NCBI GenBank assembly: GCA_019426215.1
Contig: CM033402.1
Coordinates: 23,694,104 to 23,758,103 of the forward strand
Source: Buddleja alternifolia
Taxonomy: Eukaryota; Streptophyta; Magnoliopsida; Lamiales; Scrophulariaceae
Direction of reading: 5' to 3'
Length of the DNA stretch: 64,000 nt
Shown here: positions 1 to 10,524 of the stretch, in pieces
Layout of the letters: each line of letters opens with the position of its first letter
How positions within the stretch are numbered: position 1 is the stretch's first letter
Made by a program: the position numbers and the translations under genes
The notes under the pieces: model-generated
What the model saw: only the letters and a program-made list of their open reading frames with translations
What the model was told of the DNA's origin: nothing
Database searches by the model: none

Positions 1-45
1 GACTAAATAAAACCTATGGCAAAAACACAAATCAAACCATGCTTT

Positions 46-176
46 TCAACATTTAGGCAGATCATTAGGAGGTGGTGAATGAGTCTCATTGTGCCCTTTC
101 CTATTTTCCACCAAAAATCCCATCTTAAGTCCCCATGAAGTGTGTACTTCTAAATGGCAATGCAAATACCAGATTC
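46..176 (-). pseudogene. Laccase terminal exon (C-terminus of multicopper oxidase)
   Basis: Read on the minus strand, a splice acceptor (TTTGTAG) at 179-177 is followed by an open frame that ends at TGA 46-48. The frame contains [14 protein letters not shown], the multicopper-oxidase signature carrying Cys and His ligands of the type 1 and type 3 copper sites, and ends in PPPNDLPKC, the usual C-terminus of plant laccases. Plant laccases are secreted oxidases that polymerise monolignols and other phenolics in the cell wall. This exon is intact, but the rest of the gene lies upstream (higher coordinates) and is broken by transposons at 18141-18352, 26466-26504, 32452-32883 and 35325-35547. I am confident of the family; which laccase paralogue it is cannot be told. 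Confidence 0.87.
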
Positions 177-380
177 CTACAAATAATATTATAAAAAGTT
201 AGAGATTAGATAATCATTAACTAAACGTATCGACTCCTATTGCATCTCCCATTATAAAATATTGGATTAATGATGCTTGTCCTATCGTGTTTAAATAAAT
301 ATTATTATTTTTTGGATAAATATCATTTACCCATTATCTTGTAATACGAAATACAACATAAATTAAATGACAAAGCCATC

Positions 381-940
381 TAAAAATTTAGGAAATAATT
401 ATAAATTTAGTCATGTAACTTTAGGGGGTGGTAAAATTGGTCCAATATCTTGTGCAAATGGTAAAATTGGTCTCGTAATTTTTAAAAAGTCGCGATTTAA
501 GGACATTTTTAAATTAAAAACCCTAATTTCACCACGAGACCAATTAAAATTTGGGGTTTTTCAATTGTTGGCCAGATTGTCATGCGTGGAGTATGACAGG
601 GCTTTTGTTTTTTACACATAGGACGCCAAATCAGATTTTTGTTAGGGAAAGAAAGCAAATAATAAAATCTGACCGGCAATTGAAAAACCCCCTATGTGTA
701 CAAAAAAAGCTATATCATATTCCACGCATGTAAATCTAGCCGACAATTGAAAAACCCCTAATATTAATTGGTCACGTGCAACATTTCCGATGAAATTAGC
801 ATTTTTAGTTAAAAAGTGTCATTAAATCGCAACTTTTTGAAAGTTAGGGAACCAATTTTACCAGTTGCATAAGATACGGGCCAATTTTGCCACCCTCTAA
901 AATTACAGGACTAAATTTGAAATTTTTTTCAAAAATTTAA
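381..940. mobile_element. Foldback/MITE-like palindromic element
   Basis: The left half (about 381-640) is an imperfect inverted repeat of the right half (about 655-940). For example GGTAAAATTGG at 431 and again at about 460 pairs with CCAATTTTACC and CCAATTTTGCC near 852 and 880, and TTTTTCAATTG near 557 pairs with CAATTGAAAAA at 677. The whole unit would form a hairpin of over 200 bp with many mismatches. It has no coding capacity. Clear target-site duplications were not found, so the edges and the superfamily are uncertain. Confidence 0.5.
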
Positions 941-951
941 ATAGATACAAC

Positions 952-1690
952 CTAGATCACATAAATTGCCGACCAACCCCGCCGCTCCGGAGCTCGAGTC
1001 ACACTTCGGCGACTTTGGAGCGGGAGCGCCGCCTTATGCCGCTTTAACATCTACTAAATGGTGATCTTAATTTTCTTAATTCGCGACTTTTAGAACTCCA
1101 CAATTGACGACAGAAATGGCGCCGAAGCCATCGAAGGTGGATATTTTGCTCAGTCGAAAATGTGGTGGTGATAGATAAGATGAAATAGGGAAAAGTCGAA
1201 GAGATGGTGTTGGCGATAGAACTAAAGGATAAGTAACTTGAAGCTGGAAAATCAAGAAAAACCAGAGAGAGAGAGAGGGAGAGGGAGAGGGAGAGGGAGA
1301 GGCGGCGTTGATTGAAGAGAAAGAGAGATTGGATTGGTCAACTAGGGTTTTCTTATAAGTACACACACTTCTTTTTTTTGTGTTCTTTTTTAGTAGGCTT
1401 TTTTATGTTAAGCAAGGTAGTTAAAAAAAAGATGAAAAAACTTTACATGGGATTGAACCCTTGTTGCTAAAGAAAATAAGCTGACTACAAGCTATCACAA
1501 ACCATCACTCTATTAAAGAATCAAGTTTCTTACCAAAAAAATATTAAGAATTAATTTGTAATTCATTAGAATAAAATTTAAATATATTATTTAATCGACG
1601 CTCTAACACGCTCTCGCTCCCAATTTTTTTTTAAATTTTGACGCTCTCGCGCTCCCGCTTCCGCACTCGCTCCTGCTTTATGTGACTTAG
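952..1690. mobile_element. Non-autonomous hAT-like element with captured gene fragment
   Basis: The ends are short inverted repeats, CTAGATCACATAAA at 952 and TTTATGTGACTTAG ending at 1690. They are flanked by near-identical 8-bp direct repeats, GATACAAC (944-951) and GATAGAAC (1691-1698). An 8-bp duplication is typical of hAT transposons. GC-rich subterminal repeats of the type GCGGGAGCG occur near both ends (about 1018-1030 and 1605-1675), which in hAT elements are often transposase-binding sites. No transposase is encoded. The interior resembles the 5' end of a host gene (separate entry). The duplication mismatch and short termini limit confidence. Confidence 0.45.
1090..1366 (-). pseudogene. 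Captured 5' end of an unknown plant gene
   Basis: On the minus strand this stretch looks like a plant 5' leader: AAACCCTAG near 1342, then a CT-rich tract (GAGAGG repeats on +, about 1266-1303), then an ATG at 1131 opening a 13-codon frame (MASAPFLSSIVEF) that stops at 1090-1092. A longer 96-codon frame in another phase is rich in Ser, Pro and Leu because of the CT repeat and looks spurious. I do not recognise the gene. The position inside a hAT-like element suggests transduplication of a gene fragment. This is an inference from composition only. Confidence 0.28.
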
Positions 1691-2499
1691 GATAGAACAA
1701 TTAAGACTTAATATCTCTCTCGTTTTTCTTTTGTTTACAAAGACTTCTAATATCTCTAACAATGATGAATAAACCACAAAAAAAATAATATTCAGTTATT
1801 ATAAAGAAAAAGAATATTTTATTAGATTTTCCGACGAACCAAACAATAGGATAGTAAGCTAACTAGTTGTTTTCAAAGTATGCAAGAAGTAAAAAGTTAA
1901 AAATATATATATACATATATATATATATAGGGTCAAGATCTAATACATACCCTATATTAGATAAGATATAAGACCCAATATACACCATTGGATCAATTAA
2001 ATCAAACAGTCCAAAATAACACTAGAAACAGGCGGGAAACCCCAATTGTAATTGGCTGAGGGGAATAATAGTAAAATTTACACCATTATACAGCAAGCAC
2101 GCCCCTAAATTAACTCCACAATCTCCCTAAAATCTCTCACATTTAAACCCACGCATAATCAACTGTAAATCACGATTTGAATCCGTATTAAAGCCATATC
2201 TTTCCAAATCTAACTGCATATTCGGATTTCGCACACCAAGAAACCTAAATCTCACCCAATCCGAAGTTTCTTCAGGAGAAAATGAGGTCGAAAAACCCAT
2301 CGAGAGTCACAAGTACCAATGAAACAGTCCATTTTCAGTTGTTGTTCGAACATAAAGAGGATAAATTCATGTATTTTGTTGTTAAAAAATACGTCTTTGT
2401 TTAATTTGTTGTAGCTATACGCTGTTTATTGGGGACAAACAATATTTTTTTATTGATTTTGTATGCATATTTGTGTAAAATATGCTGTTTATTTTTAAA

Positions 2500-3143
2500 T
2501 TATTGAGTGTAATGCTTTTGTATTATGTGTGTGCACACACTGTATATTGCCTTACACGTTACTGTATAATGTCTTAGAATATACTGTGTAATGGTTTATT
2601 ATATTGTAATTGTAAGATGTATAAACACACACTGTATATTGAGTTATATATACTATATAATTGTTATAATATATTGTATAATGGTTTAAATGGCACTGTA
2701 TAATGGTTTGAAATCACTGATTGTTCTGTCAATAATCACACACTGTATATCATCATTGTATTTCCTGTATATTTGTGTATGAACTATTGTACAAAGGAAT
2801 AATTAGCTATTGTGGAATGTTTAACTATATAATGGGTTATATGGGAATGTATATTGGTTTATATGATATTGTATTCTGAGTTGTCAGATACTGAATAATG
2901 GTTTATAAGATTATGACTGTATGGTGTATATACACATACTGTATAAATGGAATGTATGATACTGTATATTGGTTTATAAGATACTGTATATCCATATTAT
3001 TTTTTCTGTATAATGAAATGTTCTTTTATGAAAATTGTATGATGCATTAACACATACTGTATAATACATTAATTAATGTATAATAAGTTTATATTTGGTG
3101 TATCATATCTCGATTGTTACTGTATAATGTGTTAATACTAAAA
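2500..3143. repeat. CTGTATAATG-like motif cluster, block 1
   Basis: This intron or leader of the Ulp1 gene contains at least a dozen copies of CTGTAT within about 620 bp. Examples are ACTGTATATTG near 2538, ACTGTATAATG near 2561, 2694 and 3119, and ATACTGTATATTGG near 2960. Spacing is irregular, roughly 20-60 bp. Most copies here read in the same direction on the plus strand. The units are too irregular to be a simple tandem repeat. Confidence 0.8.
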
Positions 3144-3157
3144 TATGTATAATACAG

Positions 3158-4611
3158 TTTCTGGAGAAGAATCATCCGAGTTTGCTTCGGAAGATAGGTA
3201 TCAGATTGTGCCTGTAGACGCTATGGAGCCTCTAAATGTCGTTGAACGTAATTTGGATGACGAATACGAAGAATCAGACGAAGAAACAGAATCAGAACCA
3301 CAACGCACAACTAGGAAGAGACGTGCGAAACAACCTGCTGCGAAAACACAGTCGAAAAGAACAAATACAGATACTGTACAGAAACATCAACCAAAGGGGA
3401 AGAACAAGTTGGTTGATTATACACAAATACGAGTTTCTATGAAGGTGTTAGTGGATTCTGTTTTAACCTTGACAGAACCGCAACGGGAATGGGTTAAACA
3501 GTTTGGTTTCAGAACATTTTTAGAATTCAAAATAAAGGAGCTGCCTAACAAACTCGGTTTTAAAATTGTAAAGGCTTGAAATCCAGGAAACTTTAGATTG
3601 TCTCTGCCCGGAGGCAAGATTAATATTAAAGAAGAAGATGTGGTGGAGGTTCTAGGTTTCCGCACGGTGAGCAGCATAGAGACCTAATGGTCAAGAATCA
3701 AGATAGAGTGGACCTATGGACAGACTAATTTGGGCTTGATAAGTCCAAAAAATTTAAAGTTACGGCTCAGATGATATTGACTGAACTGAGGTCTGAGCAT
3801 GAAGCAACAAAGCAATTCAAGCAGAATTTCATGATGATTCTCTACAATTGCTTAATAGAATCGCCTAGTACAGCATTTGTCAACAAAAAGATGCTAAATT
3901 TCAAAGGTGATCTTGATGAGTTGGCAAGTTACAACTGGCCCAGACTTGTTATGGACAGTTTGGCCGACACGAAAAAATCATGGGAAGCGGATCCGGCGTC
4001 TCATATGTATACGGGTCCTGTTCTTTTTCTGATTGTAAGTGTACATTACCTATTCTAATTTTATTTGTGTTCAAAAAATGTGGTTTTGCTGATTAAGTAT
4101 GCCTAATTGGTAATAGATGTTGTATATTTTCTAATTTGTTACTGTATTTTAACTATGTGATGTATACACCCACTGTATACTGTATTTTATTGTATAACAT
4201 CTATTGTATAATTGTTTATAATATACTGTATAATGTGTTGTAATACACTGTATACTGATTAATAAGTTACTATCTATTTTATTGTAATCTACTGTATACT
4301 AATTTTTTGTAACTTTTTTTTATTTTCTATAAATGCAGATACTGTTTGCTGACAGAGTGAACTACAAGGGCCATGTGACAGTCCAACGATCAATCCCAAC
4401 ATGGCTTACTTGGACCGACATCGCTCTACGGGAAAAGAGTACCGTAGAACTTCAACAAGGACTTTTCGTGACGGGGGTAATATCAAAGGCACAATGGATG
4501 TTGAAGAATAACAAAGGTAAACATGTTGTTCAACACATCGAAGATTTAAAGCAACCCCCTTCCTCGCTGGAAACTCCGTCACAACAAGTGCAGTCAATCA
4601 AGGTTGAAGAG
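3158..4611 (+). pseudogene. Ulp1-MULE N-terminal exons
   Basis: Three exons are joined by short introns. The first (3158-3666) starts with an acidic and basic low-complexity stretch (EYEESDEETESE, then TTRKRRAKQ), which could be a nuclear-localisation region. It continues into LTEPQREWVKQFGF, then an in-frame TGA at 3577-3579, then LSLPGGKINIKEEDVVEVLG, a region typical of plant transposon Ulp1 proteins. The second (3771-4034) ends at a GTAAGT donor. The third (4339-4611) includes RSIPTWLTWTD and ends at a GTATGC donor. The phase is preserved except for the stop. Confidence 0.62.
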
Positions 4612-5062
4612 GTATGCATATTTCTGTAAAATAGATACTGTATATTGTTTAATTAATTGCTCTATTTTAACTGTATGATGTGTAGCCACATAATGTATAC
4701 TTGAATTTTATATACTGTATATTTGTTTGTTATCTACTGTATAGTGTTTTGTAAGCCATTGTTTAATGGTTTAAAATCATTAACATACAGTTACAAATAA
4801 AATAGTGTACAGTAACTAATATTTGATTATACAGTATGTATTAAATAATTATACATTAACTAATATATGACCTTTGTGAGATTTACATTAACTACACAAC
4901 CATTATAGAGTAACTTATACTAACAATATACAGTGGCTAATAATTTAGTATACAGTCATGATAAACAACATACATTAACTACTAAAATGTTATACAGTGG
5001 CTATAAATAACTCATACAGTAATCAATAATATTGTACATTAATTGTTTTTAAAATATACACA
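4083..5062. repeat. CTGTATAATG-like motif cluster, block 2, with orientation switch
   Basis: Two introns are filled with the motif. From 4140 to about 4760 copies read CTGTATAATG or CTGTATACTG on the plus strand (for example near 4175, 4226 and 4248). From about 4790 to 5060 the copies are inverted, reading TATACAGT or TACAGTAA (for example near 4788, 4806, 4829, 4929, 4954 and 4991). Exon 4339-4611 between them has none. The switch of orientation inside one gene argues against a simple tandem expansion. Confidence 0.75.
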
Positions 5063-5063
5063 G

Positions 5064-5812
5064 GGGATGCTGGCCAATTTGGAAAGGGGTGCATTGAACC
5101 TGATGGACAATATTATCAGGTACAATGGATACATGCAGTCGTGTGATTCCATACTCCCATCAAATCCACGATTGAAAGAAATTGAACAAATGGTGTTCAC
5201 TACTATTAGAAGACTGTACAGAAGACAACCGGTGACGAAAGACGAAACACTGGTTGTTCCTCACAACGCGGAGCCTACCGAGCAACAAGAAAAACCTCCA
5301 TCCCCTGAACAACGTGTAGCCGAGGCTGATTAGCCTATCCAACCCGAAGAAGTCGCACCCGAAACAACGATGAGTACGCCAATGCAGTCACGGCCAACTT
5401 TTGACTTGTTGTCACAACTAACGCCACCGAAAGTACAACAAGCAGAAGAAGTTACAACACGGGAACCAATGATCCTCTCAATGCCAAGTTTTAACTTGTT
5501 GTCACAGCAAACACCGCCGAATAAAACGCAACGGGCTGAAGCAGGTGATAGTGTAATGGCTGGGGCGGTGTCAATTGCTAGACAATACGCTGATGATGTC
5601 TCCAGTGTCACAGAACAAAATCCTCCATCGTCTTCAAATGTGACCATTAAACCGGCTACTGTGGAGATCATTGGTGAACAAAGGAGACCGTTAAAACCAG
5701 TGCCTGACACGTGTTCTCCGTACATTCAACGGGTTGTGCAGATAAGCTCAAAGCAGGGCGCAAATGCAAAAAGACTCTGGGATTGGATGAAGCATGTTGA
5801 TGAAGACAACAT
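5064..5812 (+). pseudogene. Ulp1-MULE central linker exon
   Basis: The exon begins after a CACAG acceptor and ends at a GTGAG donor. It encodes a helical start (ERGALNLMDNIIRYNGYMQ) and then a Pro, Gln and Thr-rich linker. A sequence PTFDLLSQLTPPK at about 5397 is repeated as PSFNLLSQQTPPN at about 5482, an internal duplication of roughly 28 codons. A TAG at 5331-5333 interrupts the frame, which otherwise continues in the same phase to WDWMKHVDED. No catalytic residues are expected here. Confidence 0.6.
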
Positions 5813-6041
5813 GTGAGTACATATCATTTTTAAATACATTTCTTTTATTGAGTTTCTTGTTAATGCTATATGTATACTGTATAGTAACTCAATGTACACT
5901 GTATAATGTAACACTGCTTACTGTATAACATATCATTACAAACTGTATAATATGTACTGTATATTGTGTCATTACATACTGTATAATGCACATTAACCTT
6001 TTGTATACTAACTCATTACAAACTGTATACTGGTTTTTCAG

Positions 6042-6425
6042 GACTTTTGTTTTCCAGAGTGGTGATATAATGTGGACTATTCAGGACGTAAAGTCCTTGG
6101 ATCAACGCACTGAGCTTTTATCTGGTGTGATTGATACTTGGTCATTCCTGTTGAACAACGCCAAGGCGACGAGATCACCAACATTTCCGCTCAGATTTTA
6201 TTTTCACCTGGCCAACATGGTAAAGTATATTTCTTATCTTTTATTAATACATACATTATCATGTTCTACACCCTAACTAATTTTTTTTAAAAAAATGGAT
6301 AACAGATTTTTTTTGCGTAAAAAAAAAGAGACAAAAGTACTGATGCGTTGTTGCAAAAATTCAAGGATAACATTAAACATCGTATGAGCATGTTTCCAAG
6401 AGTCAACATAACCGATGTTACGTTG
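6042..6425 (+). pseudogene. Ulp1-MULE exons at start of the protease domain
   Basis: The exon 6042-6219 encodes TFVFQSGDIMWTIQDVKSL followed by a stretch resembling the first helices of transposon C48 proteases, and ends at a GTAAAG donor. The exon 6306-6425 encodes KFKDNIKHRMSMFPRVN and ends at GTAAGT. Its first bases are homopolymers (T8 and A9), so the reading phase at the 5' edge is uncertain. Confidence 0.5.
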
Positions 6426-6506
6426 GTAAGTTAAAACCGTTCGTTTGTTATAATTATCGTATTTTATGTAACTTTATTAACACCACTTTCATCCATCAAT
6501 ATATAG

Positions 6507-6644
6507 GCCGTCTTTCCAATTCTTCACGCTGGACACTACTACGTGATATGCTTTAATTTGAAGCAACCATCTATTGAGATCCTTGACAACAGCGCAACGG
6601 ATGTGTCGATCGAAGACAAATATCAACATGTGCCACTCACTTTG
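6507..6644 (+). pseudogene. Ulp1 protease exon with catalytic His and Asp
   Basis: After an ATATAG acceptor the exon encodes AVFPILHAGHYYVICFNLKQ followed by IEILDNS. In C48 peptidases the His of the GHYYV-type motif and the Asp of the ILDNS-type motif form two members of the His-Asp-Cys triad, and both are present. The exon ends at a GTACCT donor. It is the best preserved part of the gene. Confidence 0.72.
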
Positions 6645-6956
6645 GTACCTATCCTTCAAACACTAATATTTTTTTGATGTCAAATATCATTGTTAAATAT
6701 ACATTATAACACAATGTATAGCCTCAATTAACTTTAAATTATACAATAATGCACCGTATAATTATAAAGTAAAACACTGTATAATGATGTAGTCAGTGAC
6801 TGTGTACTGATATATTAACATATTGTAGAATGGTATAATATTGGACTGCATAATCATTTATTATTCACTGTATAATGAAAATAATACTCTACTGTATAAT
6901 GATATATCAATATACTGTATATTAATATATTTATACACTGTATCTTACATTTTTAG

Positions 6957-7414
6957 TTGTTTCAAACAGAGAGACATGTTTGTCAAGTTTCTGATGGATA
7001 TCAACCATCCAGCTGGAAGTGCGTTGTCAACGGTAGAAATTGTAAGGCTTCCAATTCCGTGGCGCACACACAGAAACAAATCGGATTGTGGTGTTTTTGT
7101 AATGCGTCACATGGAGACTTACCTTGGTGGAGGACTGAAGAATTGAGATCCGGAATTGGGTCCAGAAAACGTAATATTTTACACTTTTTTATTTATATGT
7201 ATGAAAATTTGTGAAAATATTTATTTCCTATCTATCTAACTTTAATATTTATACAATGCAGAAATCACAAGTTACGAAACTCAATAGATTGAGGGGGCTT
7301 TATCTGGAAAAGATCTTCACTTCCGAGCTGAACACACTCAAAGACGAAATCCTCGGACAGTCAAAGGAGGTGGAACAGGAACAAACCCAACATAAAAAGG
7401 GGAAGAAGGGGTAG
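6957..7414 (+). pseudogene. Ulp1 protease exons with catalytic Cys, and C-terminus
   Basis: Exon 6957-7170 encodes VRLPIPWRTHRNKSDCGVFV, with the DCGVF motif that carries the nucleophilic Cys of C48 proteases, then MRHMETYLGGG. The phase needed for this motif differs from the phase at the exon start, so a small indel lies in the GA-rich stretch near 6967-6975. A TGA follows at 7144-7146. The last exon (7262-7414) encodes a basic tail ending HKKGKKG. The oxyanion Gln usually found a few residues before the Cys is not obvious; Asn or Lys stands there. Confidence 0.68.
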
Positions 7415-7987
7415 ATGTAATCAACATGTAATGGATACAACAAGTAGATTTGGTGTTAATAGACTGGATTTTTAAATTTCATTGTACAGTTTTTTTATTA
7501 TTTATTAGTTTTTGTTGCAATATAACTTTTATTTGGGTTGTTTAAATCTACAAAGTTTGTTCACTGCTCATAACTTGTTATTGTTTTGTTCATTGAGTGT
7601 GTCATTAAAGTGTTCATAATATATACAGTGCATAATATGCATGTTATGCAGTAATTAAAGGTTCATTATACAGTTAATAAAATTACATTATACAGAACAC
7701 ATGTATGCAGTATAAAAAACAAAATATTCATTATACAGTATAGAAAATACTCAATTGTAGTATAGAATTAAATTGTATAATACAAAAAACACTCAATTAT
7801 ACAATGGACATTGTGACATTTTTTACATACATTGAATAACACTTCATTGTACAGTCAATAATGTTTCAGTATACATTGAAAACTGGATTCATTATACATT
7901 GAATAACACTTCAGTATACAGTGTATAAGACTTGTTATACAGTGAATAATACTTCATTATACAATAACAAATGTAAAGAAAACACTT
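7415..7987. repeat. Convergent spacer with inverted motif copies
   Basis: This is the space between the stop codons of the convergent protease and transposase genes. From about 7620 it is filled with TATACAGT-type copies (inverted relative to block 1), for example near 7624, 7668, 7733, 7918 and 7938, mixed with TATACATTG variants. No gene is visible. It presumably contains the polyadenylation regions of both genes. Confidence 0.65.
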
Positions 7988-8752
7988 CTATTTTTCCTTT
8001 GATGGACAAGTTCTTGCACTATGCCCATCAACTTTTCCGCATGCAACACATTTTCTCTTCTTAGGAACATGCTTGGATATCTCCACGCTACTCTTAATTC
8101 TTTTACCACACCCTTTAGTTCGGCTCATTTGAGGATTTTTGATCCCGAGCTCGTTCTCAATTTGGGGTCCCACTAGTGTCTCGATAACAACATTCTTGTT
8201 GTTTTTATTGTTGTCGTCCGCACCAACACTCAAATGAGAATTTATATCCACCAATTAATTTTTTATGGTTTCGAGTTTTTCTTTGTTAAAATCCGCAATA
8301 TTTAAACATACTTGAAAGTTGATCCAAATTTGACTCATATCATTTGTAGTCTTCTGAATCATCGAGCGATATTGTGTGACGTGGTTGTTAATTGTATCGG
8401 ACGCCATAGTTTCTGCATTTTCCTCCACCTCTTTAGAACATACTCGGCGGGCAGTTTGTGTATTCGGCATGGTTGAATGCAAAGAAAATGTGTCTACACA
8501 AAATACCCCTCCTTAAAAACAATCTGCAAGAACAATCAACATGATTGTTCGATACAACATGTTTCACCTACAAAACATAAAAAAACAGTAAACAAAAATG
8601 TATCATACAGACTCTATAATGTGCATATACAGTATGTATAACATTGTCATACAATATGAAAAGAAGGAGATACCTCGTATATCTTTGATTCGTTGTCGGA
8701 GTCGCATACGACAAACAATTTTACACCATCAACAACGTTGATAGGAATTTCA
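7988..8752 (-). pseudogene. MULE transposase C-terminal part (SWIM and CCHC regions)
   Basis: This resumes the transposase downstream (on the minus strand) of the nested Copia element. From 8751 the frame reads EIPINVVDGVKLFVVCDSDN up to a GTATCT donor. The next exon begins at 8523 and encodes GILCRHIF, the CxH half of a SWIM zinc finger, then a frameshift. The following frame holds a stop at 8252-8254 and ends with CVACGKVDGHSARTC, a CCHC-type zinc knuckle common at the C-terminus of FAR1-like proteins, and a stop at 7988. The link to the upstream part at 15071 is inferred from continuous homology across the insertion. Confidence 0.65.
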
Positions 8753-10421
8753 TGTTAGATGTTTTGATGATGACAATTAGGAATCTTGTTAGACCCCAAA
8801 GTTATGTATGCTTAAATTTCATAGATACTTGTATAAGCATTTGAACATTAGAAATGTATAGGCTTTATTTTATCTTTTACTTTTGACATTCTTAGATCAA
8901 GAAGTCGGTTAGATTAAGCGTTTGATACTTTCTGAGTGAGCTTATCAAGACTGCAAAATCTGAAGACTCCAAGCGTCCAAGAAATCAATAGTGAATGAAG
9001 TTTGAAGAAGTTCACTGTAAGCGCCTGACATGTTTTGAGTGAGGTGTCAAGTAACGAAGACTGAAGTCTCAAGCGTCTACACTTATAAATGAAGTCTGAA
9101 GACTTTTCTAAGCGTCTAAACATTAAAGAATCCTCCAGATTAAATGGAACTTTCAGCTCATGAATGAAGCGTTTATCAAATGACAAACATTCTCCTAAAG
9201 CGTTAGACCGAAAGGAGTTTAATGCAAATATTCTCAGTGCATTAAATGCCAACGGGCATTTAATTCAAATGCATTAAATGTTGATAAGAGCATTAAATGT
9301 GATAAGCACTTTCAGACGTACGGAGAAGCCACCCTATTGGACTATCAACTATTCAAAGACTGCAACACCAACTTTTGTGCAGCAGATTTTCAGGAAAAAG
9401 GACAAAAGTTGTTCACTCGCGAAAGTGAGAGACACGCGCCCTTGCATGTGTCAAACGGACACTTTTTTCAAGAATGCCTATAAATAGAACTTCAACAACA
9501 AGCCAAACATAGAACAATTATCAAGCCTAATTGTTGTTTCAATGAAGTCTCATTCCTTAAACTTTCAGAAAAGCTAGAATACTCAAGAAAATATTATCTT
9601 TGCTTTTCATCAAATCCTGAGACAGTCAACCCAATATCTCAAACATTCTTTTTGAAGAAACTACACTACTACTGAGATATTCCAGTTGTTTGAACTTCAT
9701 CAAAATCAAACAAACCCTTTTAGAAAAATCCCTATCCAAGCCTCGCGATCTGTGTGAAGTCGAAGTTGGATACTTGCCATATTTCTGGGTGAAAGAAGCA
9801 AGGGGATTGAAGTGATTTGGAGCAGAAATCTGTGCGATCAAGGAGCTCAAGTCATCGACATCCATCTCTCCCTAATTTGTAGAAGATTCTGTGTGATTCT
9901 TTGAGAATCATTTTAGTGGATTGCCTCCAAGTGTTCGAGGAGAAGAAGGACGTAGTTGGGATTACACCACCCAACGAACCTTACAAATATTGTGTCATTT
10001 ACTTTTCAGTCAATTCTTTTATCTATCATATCATTGCATAAACTGATTAAGTAAAACACAATTAAAAGCTAAGCAACTAAGAAACCTCTTGTGACGCTAA
10101 AGCTTTCAAAGAGAAGACTCCAAAAATCATTCTGCTGTGCTAACACTGATTAAAGAACTGAACGCTTAACCTACTTGGTCAAAGTATTCAAATCTTGAAG
10201 TTTGAGTTAACTTCGTAAAAACAGTCTTCATCAGACGCTTCGCCAAAGCGCTAATATTTTTAAGTGAACGCTTAAGTCAAGCGTTAGACACTTCAAGCGT
10301 CTATCTTTTCAAGCGTCCAAAAATCTTTTAGTACGAAACTTTTTGAAGTCGAAAAAGACTTCAGGGTCTATTCAATCCCTCCCCCCTTCTAGACCTTTTC
10401 GTATCCCACTTGGGACCAACA
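8753..10421 (+). repeat. 5' LTR of Sirevirus-type element
   Basis: The LTR starts TGTTAGATGTTTTGATGATG and ends CTTGGGACCAACA. A TATA box TATAAATA lies at 9479-9486. Many copies of AAGCG and its variants (AGCGTCT, GCGCTT) are scattered through it. The homologous LTR at 61935-63540 (reversed) shares the same ends. Confidence 0.85.
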
Positions 10422-10437
10422 AGTGATATCAGAGCGG
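10422..10437 (+). other. Primer-binding site of Sirevirus-type element
   Basis: Directly after the 5' LTR, AGTGATATCAGAGCGG resembles TGGTATCAGAGC, the complement of the 3' end of plant initiator Met tRNA, with one mismatch. Confidence 0.75.
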
Positions 10438-10524
10438 TTAAAATTGAAATTTTAAAATTTCCAAGCATAACTGCTTGTTTAGATCCTTTTCTTTCAAAAT
10501 CTAGTTGCGTTTAAAATTTTTGAT

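Larger units (their letters stand above)
177..1929 (-). other. Laccase last intron with inserted small elements
   Basis: This is the DNA between the terminal laccase exon and the Mutator-like element that cuts the end of the preceding exon. It is AT-rich and has no laccase coding. It holds a large palindromic element (381-940) and a hAT-like element with a gene fragment (952-1690). The rest (177-380 and 1691-1929) shows nothing recognisable apart from a TA microsatellite at about 1902-1929, where the Mutator-like element begins. Confidence 0.55.
5830..6955. repeat. CTGTATAATG-like motif cluster, block 3
   Basis: The introns at 5830-6040 and 6690-6955 contain many copies reading CTGTATAATG on the plus strand, for example near 5877, 5900, 5926, 5956, 5975, 6777, 6871, 6893 and 6914. 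The protease exons between them lack the motif. Confidence 0.75.
2282..7414 (+). pseudogene. MULE-borne Ulp1/SENP-like (C48) cysteine protease gene, multi-exon
   Basis: At least nine exons are inferred from GT-AG boundaries: about 3158-3666, 3771-4034, 4339-4611, 5064-5812, 6042-6219, 6306-6425, 6507-6644, 6957-7170 and 7262-7414. A possible first exon begins at ATG 2282. The C-terminal third is a C48 peptidase domain, the fold of SUMO/NEDD8-deconjugating enzymes; the upstream exons match the plant transposon-associated Ulp1 protein type. In-frame stops (TGA 3577-3579, TAG 5331-5333) and a frameshift in 6957-7170 mark it as decayed. Every intron is packed with CTGTATAATG-like repeats. It runs convergently with the transposase. 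The role of such proteases in transposition is unknown; the family call is firm, activity is unlikely. Confidence 0.72.

Noticed and set aside
1076..1366. 96-codon open frame on the minus strand
   Set aside because: It is dominated by Ser/Pro/Leu from a CT repeat and has no homology I recognise; the leader of a captured gene fragment explains the region better.
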